DNA of 64,000 bases. Origin: Larix kaempferi. Taxonomy: Eukaryota; Streptophyta; Pinopsida; Pinales; Pinaceae. The translations under genes and the position numbers were made by a program. Every line of letters begins with the position of its first letter. Position 1 is the stretch's first letter. Shown here piece by piece: positions 11,203-23,215 of the stretch. The notes below the pieces were generated by a model. It ran no database searches, had not been told where the DNA came from, and saw only the letters and a program-made list of their open reading frames with translations. Location: the NCBI GenBank assembly GCA_027924585.1, contig BSBM01000106.1, positions 36,459,001 to 36,523,000 of the forward strand. The letters are read 5' to 3'.

Positions 11203-12870
11203 TCAATGTTCCTGAAACAATGAGGCTGTGCCCTGGGATAATTCCTTTGATTGTCTTGCTCCTGAGGATTTCTGTAATGCTAGGTCCACTACTGTAACTT
11301 TATGCCCTACCATATTAAAAATATCTCCACATTCCAGGCATATCATTTCTGGTTGTCCTTCATTCCCCTGAATGGATGATAAATTCCCCAATTGGTCTGT
11401 AGCTTCCACCATTGAACTCGCATATTTCTTTGCCTATTTTCGGCATGTCTTCTTCCATTTTTCTAGTTCTGTACGAAGCACTTGCACCTCCACCTTTAAC
11501 ATCTCATTTTCAAATAGAAGATTCTCTATTTGAGGTTCTTCTATAGCAGGTTCTTGTGTATCAGCAGGTGGTCGGGGTTTTAAGATGGGAATCCCGATTT
11601 CTACCCCAATAAATTGACCTGCTTTTGTTGTAGAAGCCATTTTGATTTTTCTCCTTTTCACTGGGCTGGATGTATGGCATTTGCTTATTAGCCCTTCTTT
11701 TCTCCTATGAGGTAGAAAAAATCCTATCGCCTTAGAAACAGGGCCAAATCCCTCCTTTCGAATTAAATTTCTTCTTATTTCAGGGAAGGTCTCCACATTC
11801 AAAGCTTCTAGACCGCTTTCTGCTATTGCTTTCGCCTGACATTCCTCTTCTACTGTTGCAATTTTAGCTACCTCAGTTTCAATCTCCTATTCATCCTCCA
11901 ATCGAACTTCTGGTGTTCCAATCCTCCCCCCAACTGATTTTGAGGAACTCTAGTCCTCATCCACTATCTTTGAAAAGAATTCACAGGGTGCTCCTGGATG
12001 AACCAAAAGTTGCCCCTAGGTCAACTTGTTATATGCCAGGGCTCGTAAGATCAATAATTTAAGTAGCCCATTATTTGAGAGGGATTATAAGGGGTGTTGA
12101 TCTCTTTTAGCATAATAAGCCATGTGTTGCAAGGATCTAAGAAGATAGTATGGCATATTTAGCAGCTTACGATAACGTAAATGTGATAGGAGGAAAAATT
12201 CATAAATGTAAACAACACTGTACCTCCCTTCACATGTAATATATTTCTTTAAGAAGAGTGCAACTTGGTCCCAAGGACTCAGAAGAGTCTCCAACGCTGT
12301 TCCTCTTCCCTGTGGTCACACACTCTCCCCTGCCGCCAGGAAATCCTCAGTTGCAGTAGGGTGATGGTGTTTCCGACTAAACCAGCGCTGCTTGATTCTG
12401 GGAAGTATCGTTACCTCTGCCAGGATTACCTCTGAAACATCTACCCTTATGCCTCAAACCTCTGAATGAGTGCTCGTCAAGTTTTGAGCAAATTCAAGTG
12501 TTGTTTCCTCATGAAAACCATTCAAGCGTTGAAAATAGTCTATCCACCCTGCTTCTTGAAAGATAGAAAAGACATCTCTGTTCTTATACAAAGATTCTAT
12601 TGTTAAAGGCTCATACCTCACAGGGATACCCATACCACTGAGCTTTTTGCGAAATATTGTAATGAATACAGCAGTTACAGTTTTGAACATCAAACTAACT
12701 GCATGTAGACACAGTTGATGGATGGTCGAAGTTTGAATTGAGCATTTTTGGAAAGGTGGCACAATTAATTTTGGGATAAAACCCATCGCAGGATTATCGC
12801 ACAAGTCAGGTAGAATGGCGGTCAAATCATAAGTACGGGTAACAACTTTAAATGTGATTTTGGTTTAGTT
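11203..12870 (-). pseudogene. Gypsy downstream ORF (3' of integrase), one frame with stops
   Basis: On the minus strand a single frame runs about 550 codons with roughly eight stop codons and no frameshift that I can see. The N-terminal part contains the segment YFQRLNGFHEETTLEFAQNL (12490-12549). This resembles the plant transposon-protein domain found beside some plant retroelement genes (PF20167-like, from memory). The C-terminal part is Lys/Arg-rich, followed by a leucine heptad-like coiled coil (ENLLFENEMLKVEVQVLRTE, near 11500). Its place between integrase and 3' LTR matches the extra ORF of Athila/Tat elements. Function is unknown. Several stops are TAG or TGA. Confidence 0.6.
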
Positions 12871-13310
12871 GATTTGCTGTGGATCGATGATAGGAGTAAA
12901 TAACAAGTATAACCATTATTGCTTGCGATGTCAATATATGCCTAATCATGACTATAGTTAGAACCCATACCTTTAAAATCAATGCTCAAGCCGCCACTCT
13001 GTCGTGGCATGATATTTCACAGTCGCATCTATGGTAGAATACGCGTGTGCCAATATGAGTTGGACACCGCCAACCAAGCTGATAAGTACATTCACGTTGA
13101 TAGGAAAACAAGACGGCCCAATAATTTCCTTCATTCTTGGCAGACTGTCATTCGAGCTGTGGAGTCATCATTTAAATTCGAGCCAGGTCAGATCATTAGC
13201 GGCGAGATTGTTCCAAAATGCAAACAATCTAGTGGAGTTGAAGATAATGAATAAGAATGAAGACTTGAGCAGAGTTTAGAGAAATATGGCAGAGTTTCAA
13301 CTGCAAAAAT

Positions 13311-13690
13311 TTAGAGAAAAGGAAAGAATAACGATGTTGCAGCTACTGGCAAAAGGCGAAAATGAAATGGAAATAGCGGAGTCGCAGCTGCTAGACTTGG
13401 CGGAATAGGAAAAATAGCGGAGTTGCAGTTGCTGGCAAAAAGAGAAAATGAAATGGGAATAGCAAAGTTGCAGCTGCTAGTCTTGGTGGAATCGGCAAAA
13501 ATGGCAGAGTCGCAGCTGTTGGAAAAAAAAAGGAATAAAAATAGTGGAGTTGCAGCTGTGAAACTTGGAAAAATAAGCAAAAGTAGCGGAGTCGCAGCTG
13601 CTAAAAAAGTGAAGTGAATGGAAAATAGCTGGGTTACAGCTGCGAAAATCGAAAGAATGAGCAAGGTAGGGAGTCGTAGTTGTGCAAAAT
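13311..13690. repeat. Minisatellite inside the Gypsy element, related to the 8.2-9.2-kb array
   Basis: About six degenerate units contain gcggagtcgcagctgct, with aaaat-rich spacers of 45-60 bp. The core gcagctgc and the aggaaaaata spacer also occur in the array at 8161-9240, which lies just outside this element's left TSD. Confidence 0.75.
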
Positions 13691-13947
13691 GAGTAACAGG
13701 CGGATTTTCAGTTGGCTGCTGAAAACTAACAAATCATCCATCTTCTTCAAAAGAGATTTATTAGACCAGGAAACAGTGTAAGGTGTCTACAATCGTTTGG
13801 CCCAGTCGCGACTGTTGTTCCTCCAATTAATTCCTGCACACAATTCTTCAAAACAAACCCGATCAAGTGCAAAATGAAAAATAGATAAAATACAAAATGA
13901 AAAAAAAAATATTTATTTATGTACAAATTATGTGGATATTGTAGTTC

Positions 13948-15620
13948 TTAAAAATTCACGGGGGTTGAGAAAAATCCTTGCCCCGGCATTAACTGATAGT
14001 CTGGATCAGCTGCAACATGTGAAACGAAAGCATCCCTTGAGATCGGTTTGTGATACAGTGGCAGCCGATGACCATTTGCGAATAATGGTGTCTTTTTTTC
14101 ATCAATGGTGATTAACCAGACTGTTCCATTGTCAAATACTCGATCTATTTGATAAGGTCCCAACCAACGAGTGTGTAGCTTACCTTTGAAATCTCTCTTA
14201 AACCGTGAATCATATAACAGAGCCTAATCTCCTTCCTGGAAGACTTTCTTCTTTATGAATCTATCATGCCATTTAGAGCGCTACTGTTGGATTAAAGTTG
14301 TATGATTTACTGCTGCTGTGCACTTTTCATCCAATTCGTTAAGCTAATTCGGTCGGTTCCTCTGTTCTTATGATAAATCAAGGTTTGCTTCTACAACTGT
14401 TTTCAAAGTTCTGATTTCGAATTCAATTGGGAAAACATCATTCTTACCATACACTAACTCATATGTGGAAAAAACAGTGGTGTTATGCCATGTAGTGCGA
14501 TAGGCCCATAGTGCCTCTGGAAGTCTCTCAGCCCAATTTTTACGATGGATTTTCACTATCTTTGTCAAAATAGCCTCGATGACCTTGTTTGAACTCTCCA
14601 CTTGGCCGTTGGCCTATGGACGATATGGTGAGTTTATTCTGTGCCGAATATAAAATTTCTGTAACAACGCTTCCAGTTTATGAGATACAAACTGCGGTCC
14701 ACCATCTGTGATGATTTCCTTGGGTACAACAAATCGAGAAAAATTTCTTCATACAGGAAATCAATCACATCCTGATCATTAGCCTTAACCAAGGCTACAG
14801 CTTCCACCCATTTGGTCATGTAACCTGTGAAAACCAAGATGTGAATTTTCTGTTTTGAGGGGGGGTTGATATGCCCTACGAAATCTAGAGCCCATTTGTC
14901 AAATGGTTCAACCATGAGCTGTAGCTGCAAAGGAATTTCATCTAATCTATTGGGTTGGCCCATCCTTTGGAAACTATCACATGCCTGAACATACTTCTTT
15001 GCATCCCTGAACAAATGTGGGCTAGAAATAACCCATTCTCAAAGCCTTATGACCTGTCCTTTTGTCAGCAAAATGTCCCCCACAGGGCTCATCATGGAAA
15101 GCTTTAAGGATACTAAATATTTCATCTTCTCTAACACATCTTCTGATTTCTAAATCAAGCCCTGTGTAGAAAATATGTCCATCAATCCAACAATACCTAG
15201 CACTCTGTTTTATGATTTTTCTTTTTTCTCTCTTCGACAGATGTGCTGGGAGCTTACTTGCAGCCAAAAAGTTAGCAATATATGCATACCATGGGGAATG
15301 AGATGATACTGCAAACAAAAGTTCATCAGGGAAGGAATCTTCGACTGGTAAATTGTCATCATTGTTAGTAAGTCAAGATAAGAAATTTGCAACAACGTTT
15401 TGCTTTCCTGGTCTATCAATAATTGTGATGTCAAATTCCTGTAACAGTAACAACCATCTAGTAACTCTAGCATTCGTGATTGGTTTATTCATTAAATATT
15501 TGATGGAAGAATTATCAGTGTGCACAAAAGTGGAGTATCCAGTAATGTAGTGTCTGAATTTGTTGATGGCATAAACTATGGCAAGGAATTCCTTTTTTGT
15601 GACAGGAATTCCTTTTCTAT
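13948..15620 (-). pseudogene. Gypsy pol remnant: RNase H end and integrase
   Basis: Reading leftward, an RNase H end (VTRWLLLLQEFDITIIDRPG) lies at 15403-15462. The integrase zinc region (GGHFADKRTGHKALRMGYF) follows at about 15020-15090, where the CxxC pair reads CDSF and so lacks one cysteine. The core segment FDKWALDFVGHI is near 14880. An NGHRLPLYHKP C-terminal segment ends at about 14030. Most blocks share one frame; 14634-15014 is shifted. Integrase would insert the cDNA into the chromosome. Everything upstream of RNase H is deleted. No chromodomain is visible after the NGHRL motif. Confidence 0.85.
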
Positions 15621-15626
15621 GGCAAG

Positions 15627-15955
15627 GATGCGCTGTCCCTTGAAATATGAGGAATCAAATCAGAAGAGTAACAGCTGGAACCACGTATGATTCTTTCCCA
15701 AGGCATTGCGACTGATACACCTGTTCTTTGATGTTAACTTAATGAAATCAACACAAGTTAGCATAAATTGAAGGCTAGAATTCATAACCATAAGAATCTT
15801 AGGCATTTAATTAAATGAAACAATAATGATGTATACCTTGTCAGGACTGCTGATCAATATGGAAAAAGACATGTATATGGTTTATGAAAGTAGGGTGTAA
15901 CTAGGAAAAATGATGAAATAGGTATGGTAAAAAAGGGCATTTCCAGGGCCCAACA
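15627..15955 (-). repeat. Gypsy 5' LTR, truncated to 329 bp
   Basis: This sequence matches 10542-10847 closely. Near the outer end it has about 25 extra bases (tggtaaaaaagggcatttcc and a few more) that the 3' LTR lacks. It joins RNase H sequence at a gatgcg junction, so it is the scar of a large internal deletion. Confidence 0.8.
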
Positions 15956-16281
15956 GAAGGCAATAGAAGGATAAACTAATTTACAAAAAAAACGGTTAAT
16001 GAAAATATGATAGACAGACTGCTCATTCCACATATTCACAACACAACATCTCATTTCACATGCAACAAAGATTATATAATACTGATGTATTACAAAATCA
16101 TAAATTGTTCCCATGACATATAATGGCAACTTGTGCCCAAAATTTTAATTAAATGTAAAGATTAATCCCGAACTACAAAAAATTTATAAACTATGTCCTG
16201 ATGTAAGTATAAATATTCAATAGATCAACTATTCTCAGTTGATACAACATCACTGAAATCACTAGTCACACAGTATAACCA

Positions 16282-19096
16282 CTAGTTACATAGTTCAATG
16301 TCATCCTTATGCCAAGGAATGAAGCTCAACAAAGAATCTACTAGATTACTTACTGCGCTATTGGGACATGGTAGAGATATATTTTCAAATAGAGGATCTA
16401 AAATTTCTATCAGATTCACAATATAATAGCCTTTTCCAACAGGGACACAATGTACCATTGAATTTGGGTCAATCTTATGTATTGTCGCCCTTTCAACTTT
16501 AACCCTTGAGTTTAATGCAATGAGAAAGCATTTCTTTCCTTTCAGACCCAATTGGGAAGTTGGTGTCAACTCATTAGCATTATCTTGACCCTGCAAATAA
16601 ATGAGACAAAGTAAGATGCATGGAAATAATAATTTAAACATTGATGATCCTAGATTAAATAATTACAATCTTACCTGAATTGGTGTTTTCATTTTGTCAA
16701 TTTGCAGTTTCGATGGAACCATTGGTGTTTTATAAAATAAAATAAAATAAAATAGAACTAAATTACTAAATTTATCAATACTTACTAGGGAATATGATGG
16801 AGTATGCATTGAAGTTAATTTCGTTTGTATTAGTCCGTTCATAGGGGTTGCTATGTCCTCTGTATTACTCTGTCAAGGCAAAAAAATGTAATATATATAT
16901 GCATATATTCAAAATATGAAAATAAAATATTATTTTAAATAATAATTAAAACACTAACTTCCACCACAAGTGTGATTTCAGCATGAGCATTTTGTGCAGT
17001 AGGACACTGTTTATATGAGCAATTAGATATTAGAATTCAGATCATTAGTGTGAAAATATGTATATTGAGACAAGAGTAAAGAATTGGACACTAACAATTT
17101 CTTTTTTGACCACATGCCCTCTCTCCATATCTTCTACTCTTTTCAATAGTTCAGTTATTGCCGTTTTCAAAGATATGATTTCCTGTGTTTTTTCTTTCAC
17201 TGTAGCTTGGCTTACATCTAGCACCTCCTTGTATGGACTTTTTCCAAACAAGTTAGTTGGAGTAACTCCTAAGCCAACGCCATGGCATCGTCCTTTTGCA
17301 TCAACCCCTAGTACCTTGGCAAGGGCATCATCCCTAGCTGCAAAGTCTTGAGATGCAACTTCTACTTGTGCTTGTTCAATTTTTTGCTAACATTGACATA
17401 CAATTAAATCAGATCATAGAAGAAAACATTTCCAACATGTAAAATGAAATTTTAATCAATATCTAAATTAAAAGGTTGAGAACATACTATTGTTTCTCCT
17501 ACAACTGGTGTGATTGGAGTGCCATCCTTCTTTTGATGGCACTTCTTCCATAAGTCTACCCTAGTAATGCTTGTAGTTGTATCACCAGAGTCTATAGAGT
17601 TTTTCTAGTTGCAACAAGTAAAATAGTATGGTTAAGTCGTGACATTACAATGAAACTAAAATATGCTAATATTTCTCATATCAGATAAAATATCATCACA
17701 ATTGTTTACCATATCATCTTCAACCCGTTGATAACCTTGACATCCATAGGTGTGCATGTCCCTCTCCTTTTCTCTATTTTCCTTATATCCTAGAAATCAA
17801 TTGAAAATAACATATATAAGTCAACATTACAAGCCAATAGACATTCTAAAAAACTTGATTATATAATATGTGAACTTTTTCCTTACCAGGAATTCAATGG
17901 TGGCTCGTGATAGGACGAATTCTCTCCACACGGTCTCACTTATCCTAATTGGAGGAACATTTTTTAATCTTTCCTCTGTTGACTCATAAGGGTCACAATA
18001 TGTTTTGGTCAACCAATATCTATGACTGTTTGCCTTATGGCCAATGGATTTCATACAATATTCTTTAAGGACTGGGGCGGTTATGAATTTTCCCAACAAC
18101 ATACAAGAATTGCATTTTTAGATGTCATACATGGTTTGAAAATAAAATTTGAAATCATCCAAAAATATAAATGTTGAAAACAAATACACGTAATCTCTAA
18201 TACTCACATCAATAATGTTCCACAAGTCCTCCTTTAATTGATCTGAAACCTTCCTCCAATCAGAATGATTGATTGGAACCATTTCCCTTGCGAGCACACC
18301 TAGTAATGAAGATAGCTTCACGGAGTTTGGACCAATTGGTTGGTTCCTTTCATTGATATGAATTTTGATCTTTTCCTCCAAGTTATTGATTTCTGCACGT
18401 TGCTCCTCTACCTTTGTTCTTTACTTTCTCCGTCGATGCTTGTGTAGAGGGATCTTCACCTTGTATACTAATATCTTGTTGGCATTGTTCTTTGTGAGAA
18501 ACTTCTATAAAAGTAGGGCACTTAAAGGTGTTATGGATTTCTAACTCATAAAATTTAATTTACGAAGAACTACAAAATTATACATTAATGAGCTTACCTT
18601 GTTATTCATGTTGCTCCATCCCTTTTTGTGTCGAGGGATCTTCCCCTTCTACACTGTTATCCATATGGCATGGTTTTTTGTGAACATCTTCTATAAAAGA
18701 AGGGCACGTAAAGGTGTTATGGATTTCTTAATCATAAGATTTATACTTATAAAGAACAAGAAAAATCTGAATTAATGGGCTTGCCTTGTTCATGTTGCTC
18801 CCCCTCCTGAAAAGATGAAAATGTATCTTTGTCATTTCCTTCTTTGTTAGGACTAGTAGAGTCATTCAAAGGCATTGAAGGTGCAATCTTCTTTGTTATT
18901 GTTTGTATTTTCCTCTTCTCTATAACTGTAGCCAAGAATGTTATTAAACATATGCCGAACATCATCATACAATAAAAATAAGCATTATACTACACAAGGA
19001 ATTACATTGTTATATTTCTAAATATTTACCTTCTGAGATGCATGTCCCTTTCTTTCCCATTTGATCATTTTGACGCGTTCTTTTTGAAAATTTCAT
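16282..19096 (-). pseudogene. PF03004-type (TNPA-like, Ptta/En/Spm) CACTA gene with introns, probably broken
   Basis: The exons read leftward with GT-AG borders. Exon 1 is 19096-19030 (MKFSKRTRQNDQ start) and exon 2 is 18925-18785 (GC donor). Later exons carry NERNQPIGPNSVKLSSLLG and DWRKVSDQLKEDLW (about 18350-18200), VDLWKKCHQKKDGTP (about 17560-17510) and GVGLGVTPTNLFG (about 17285-17245). A coiled coil and a C-terminal domain follow (16590-16282, ending PWHKDDIELCN). The order matches the plant transposase family PF03004, the DNA-binding partner of TNP2 in CACTA elements. A stop in the duplicated exon (near 18605) and a 1-base shift near 18400 suggest inactivation. It is transcribed toward the left end, opposite to TNP2. 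Confidence 0.8.
18430..18800 (-). repeat. 186-bp tandem duplication of an exon plus intron in the PF03004-type gene
   Basis: The word gtgttatggatttct recurs at 18528 and 18714. The exon half (with GAAGATCCCTC and ACACAA) recurs with the same spacing, each copy preceded on the minus strand by a ttttatag acceptor. The right copy has an in-frame TAA. A third related exon end (gagcaacatgaacaag) forms the end of exon 2. Confidence 0.75.
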
Positions 19097-19235
19097 AATC
19101 AGATTTTTTTGATTTCGTGTCATAATCTGCTTTCTCTGTTTTTTTAAAAATGATTAGAGTATTGATTAGCCATAGCCTATTAGATTGTTATTAAAGTACA
19201 AAGTAATATGTTTTAACAATTTAAATTAAATAAAA

Positions 19236-19357
19236 GTAGTATTCCCATTTGTTGTGATGGGGAATTTTGCTTTTTGCAAAGAACTCACAGATGTAACCTC
19301 TTGGGTGGCTCAACCACAGTTTTATTAATATAAAACCTACTTGTTTCTGTTAAAAAA
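19236..19357 (+). mobile_element. 122-bp LINE tail with 21-bp target-site duplication
   Basis: The 21-bp word that begins aacaatttaaattaaataaa is present at 19215-19235 and again at 19358-19378. The insert between ends in an A tract after aatataaaacctacttgttt, typical of a plant LINE or SINE 3' end. It is a severely 5'-truncated copy (or a short SINE) placed 140 bp upstream of the PF03004-type start codon, probably in its 5' UTR or promoter. Confidence 0.8.
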
Positions 19358-19378
19358 AACAATTTAAATTAAATAAAA

Positions 19379-20260
19379 ATAACTATATACTTCAATCACA
19401 AACAATCACTTACCTCCATGTCTCCACTTGTACAAAGCCTGCATAACCAAAAAAATCAAGTCTATCATCACTCAATTTCTAATTGAAAGTTGTTTAAACA
19501 AGTTTCAAAAGTAAAAGGGAAGACTATCTATAATGACTATCTGCTAAGAGGAACATATGTCATAATTTGAGAGAGAGAGAGGGTTAGGGTTTAGGTTAGA
19601 CATGTACAGTAGCCAACAAGATATCTCAGTCTCCAAGAGTGAAGACCCCTCAGCCTTAGAGGCTGCAAGCAGGACAAGGTTTACACATGAAACCCCAAAT
19701 ATGAACACGGTAGCGGTCTTGTAGCAGTGGGAAAGTGCAGTAAAACTCTAGTGGTCACAAAACAATCACAACCCAACTAAATGAATGTCAAACAGTCCAC
19801 GTCTCAGCTAGGAAGAGCCACCACAATCCACGGTTAGCCCTAGAGGAAACCAAATTTTTTACAAAATTTTTAAAATTTTGTAGCAGATGAACCACTATTT
19901 TGATTTCTGTCAATAAAGAAACAACATAATGCGTATTACACTTACTAAGCATATGATAAAATTTTGTACAAAATGCAACACATAATGCGTATTACGCTTA
20001 AAATTTTGTAGCAAAGGAACCACTATTTTGATTTCTGTCAATAAAGAAACCACATAATGTTTTCATTTATTATGTGGTTTTCACGAAAGCATGGATAAAA
20101 TACCTGCAATAACGCAGAACACAGAACAAGATTGGCGTGAAACTTAAGTTACACCTCACGCAGTTCACCTCGATATATCCCAATATCAAAGCTTCAGCTT
20201 TCGTGGTGTGCAAAAAGAAAATGGCGCCCTTTCCCGGCAAAACTATTCACGGGAGATAAA
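19379..20260. other. Upstream region of the PF03004-type gene: telobox-like run and 128-bp duplication
   Basis: No coding frame is supported. A GA run joined to gggttagggtttagg lies near 19569-19595 and resembles a plant telobox. A segment starting taaaattttgtagca and containing gaaccactattttgatttct is repeated at 19871 and 19999, a 128-bp period. Each copy is followed by a cataatg word. Confidence 0.55.
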
Positions 20261-21887
20261 ATTTGAAAAGTTATGTTAGGGGTCCCATTTTTTTATTATT
20301 ATTAAATTTTGTTTTTTTTTGGTATAGATAGCAAAAACACCCGAGTTTTCTCCTAAGGTTTTCAATGAAAAGGGGAAATACCTTGGTACTAGGATTCATG
20401 TAGGTGGACCAAAGGAAGGAAGGAGGGAACCAAAGAAATGCATCAAAAGGAAAGGAAATATTAGCCTATTGTGGTTGATGACATGAAGTTAAATAATGTA
20501 ATAAGCATGGCTTCTAAGGCATTGATTGTGAGGTTTATTTTTAGAAGGATGGGGACAATGAGTTTGTTTCAATAGATTCAAGTCCACCTATACTAACTGG
20601 GACCCTTCGGACGTATTGACTTGTAATGTAAACATTGTGCATATGTGATGTACAATTAATCCTAGCGTGGAGCTCAAGGCCAAGGCCCCACTAGTGAATT
20701 CTCAGCCTTGAAGGGATGATATTTTTTGTTGTGCCATCCATGTGTTAGTAAGCCATGGAAATTGTAAAAACATGTCGATGATTATAATGCAAATAAAAAT
20801 ACCAAGGGGTTGGCTATGGATGCAACTAAATGAGGGGGCTATATGTATCCACTAGGAAGAGGTGACTAGGGGGTTTTGCGATTGGAGCCTAGCTGGATTC
20901 CATATGTCATCTTGAGAACCCCTTTGACTGTTCTAGTTGTCATTTAATTCTGTTGTAAGGAAGTGGGTGAGAAATTCAGTCCATGAGAGTGATGGAGTAT
21001 GTGTAGCCCTAAAATTCGTAAGGCAGGGTATGGGATCGGTTTGCTCGACCCATAAGCCACTCCATATCATGGTAATTATGTGTTTTGAATGTTTAATTGT
21101 TCATGTTTCATTCAGCTGTGCTTATTTGAGTATGCATATGCATCCGTGTGTTTTTATGAATTTCTTCAATGATGAATAGGGCCAAGTCTTGTTGAGGCCC
21201 AGGAGGTTCATAATGTAATTCGGTCATGAATTTGGGGGAGAAATAGAAACCCCTTTTGTGTTCATGTTCCCTCTATGGGTCACATGAAGGGAGGAGACAT
21301 GGCATAGTGTATTAGATCTCTTTATAGAGTGGTAAAGAGGTATGGATGAGGATTGGGGAAACACCTTGGTTGGAAGAAGGAAAATTTAGAGTTCTCAGGT
21401 TTGGAAGAAGATCATACACTTGCATGGGGATCTCCGAGAGCTTTCCAATATATGATACCAAGTTTTCCAAAAATGTACTTCGGATGAGAAAGTTATCATC
21501 CTGAGAAGTTGGCAGTAATAGTGGTATATGGTCGACTTTTGACTTTCCGAACCCGTAGTGCAGATTGCGGATCGCATAAGTTGGACGCTCGATTCTACGA
21601 AGCTGAGACCTTTGGCATTTCGACTTCCGACTCCCACATTATGGATTATAGAAGTTGAAGGTGTGATTTGGTGAAGTAGAGAATTGGGTGTTCCAACTTC
21701 CCTACTCCCGCATCACGGATTGTGGAATGCGAAAGTCGGAGGCGTATTTCTTTGACGTTGTGTATTTTTCGTTTCGACTTTCCGAATCTTTCGTCATGGA
21801 TTGCAGTAGCCAAAGGTGTGATTCTTGAAGTGGCACGTTGGGGTGCCAAATTCTGACTCCGACATGCAGATTGCGGACCAAGCTATT
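20261..21887. other. Old repeat-derived DNA left of Copia-B, no gene
   Basis: No supported gene is visible. A block at about 20500-20590 (ataagcatggcttctaagg) recurs at about 36625-36715. From about 21530 the sequence becomes a degenerate array with cgacttccgactcccacatt and gattgcgga words, related to the array at 62510-63340. Copia-B is inserted at its right end, and the pre-insertion sequence continues at 28603. Confidence 0.6.
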
Positions 21888-22493
21888 TGTTAAGATTCAA
21901 TATGCTAAAATAGAAAATATCAGCATTACATTCCATTTCACAATGATAGCATATATAGGATCACTGAAGAAACAACAAGCATAGCAAAAATACAAGAGAC
22001 ACAGATTTATCTTGGGAAACCCTCATGGGGTAGAAAACCCAGCAAAGCTTCCTCAATATAGATGACCACCAATATACAAAGATGAAACCAAAGACATGAT
22101 CTCCTCCTCCTCCATAGCAGACCTCTCTCTCACAAGTGCACTACATTTCAAGTGAGGGAAGTGTGTGTATAATGAGGAACACACCTCTTCTATTTATACA
22201 CATCTCTGACTTGTACTTTATATTAACTAGGTCAGATCCAACTTTACCACTGGGTTAAACACCCCACTACAACTGACTGGGACGACCCCAATAGGGTGGT
22301 CTAACAACCCTTTGACCCACATAACACATACAGGGCCGACCCCTACTAGGGAAGTCTAATAACTCAAGTTACCACATTCCGACAGAGGAATAAACATCTC
22401 CGGATATACAATAAGATCTTCATAGAGGAATGAAACATCTCCGGAATAATAAAGTATAAATATAATATTCTTAGAAGTTACAATATCTCAACA
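21888..22493 (-). repeat. Copia-B 3' LTR
   Basis: This LTR is about 96% identical to 27996-28602. On the minus strand it is preceded by the polypurine tract AAGGGGGAG (22494-22502). In inverted orientation it matches the solo LTR at 39641-40246. Confidence 0.92.
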
Positions 22494-22714
22494 CTCCCCC
22501 TTAACGAGAAGGATATTATAACAACATCTGCAGGAGCAAGGAGTCATCAACATGATACATCTATAAATCATTGGAAGCTTTCTCAACATCATCAGTAACT
22601 CAACCAGTTACTGGAACATCTTCAATACTGGAACATCAACATCTTCAATACTGAGTCTTTATCTTCTACAGCACTCAAACAACTACAGCAACATCAACAT
22701 TTGAATCCTCACGA

Positions 22715-23215
22715 TCATTAGTATCGTCATCACATGATCATCAGTATCATCATCACACTATCATCAGCATTGTCATCACACGATCATCAACATCGTCATC
22801 ACACGATCATCAACATCGTCATCACACGATCATCAGCATCGTCATCATACGATCATCAGCATCATCGTCACATCATCTTGATCCACAACATCTAGATCAT
22901 CTCGATCTACAACATCTAGATCATCATCTCGATCTACATGATCAACAACATCGTCATCTAGATCAACACAATCAGCAGCATCGTCATCTAGATCAACATG
23001 ATCAACAACATTGTCATTTAGATCATCAGCATTAGTATCCACACCAATACAAGTATACACATCATCAATACAAGCATCCTCATCAATACAAGTATACATA
23101 CAAGTATCCTCATTAATACATATCATCAATACAAGTATCATCATCAATGCAAGTATACATACAAGTATCCTCATCAATACAAGTATCAATACATAGTAGC
23201 ATACCCTGCAACACA
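22715..23215. repeat. Short-period arrays in Copia-B (CATCATCA-type and ACAAGTAT-type)
   Basis: From about 22715 to 22870 the motif cacgatcatcagcatcgtc repeats with a period near 31 bp. From about 23040 to 23190 units such as aatacaagtatacat and catcctcatcaatacaagta repeat. Frames on either strand give Asp/Val or Ile/Ser repeats and are not taken as genes. Confidence 0.8.

Larger units (their letters stand above)
9390..15955 (-). mobile_element. Ty3/Gypsy element with internal deletion and an extra downstream ORF
   Basis: The element begins TGTTGG at 9390 and ends CCAACA at 15955. It is flanked by the TSD GAAGG at 9385-9389 and 15956-15960. On the minus strand the order is truncated 5' LTR, RNase H end, integrase, minisatellite, extra ORF, polypurine tract, full 3' LTR. 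The 5' LTR is cut at 15627 and joined directly to RNase H sequence, so the rest of that LTR, the primer site, gag, protease and RT are missing. The integrase end lacks a visible chromodomain and an ORF follows it, which suggests the Athila/Tat branch (inference). Confidence 0.88.

Noticed and set aside
22260-22280. cactacaac inside the Copia-B LTRs (also near 28373 and, inverted, near 39866) as a second CACTA end
   Set aside because: It recurs in all three LTRs of the family and has no partner terminus, array or TSD. It is part of the LTR.
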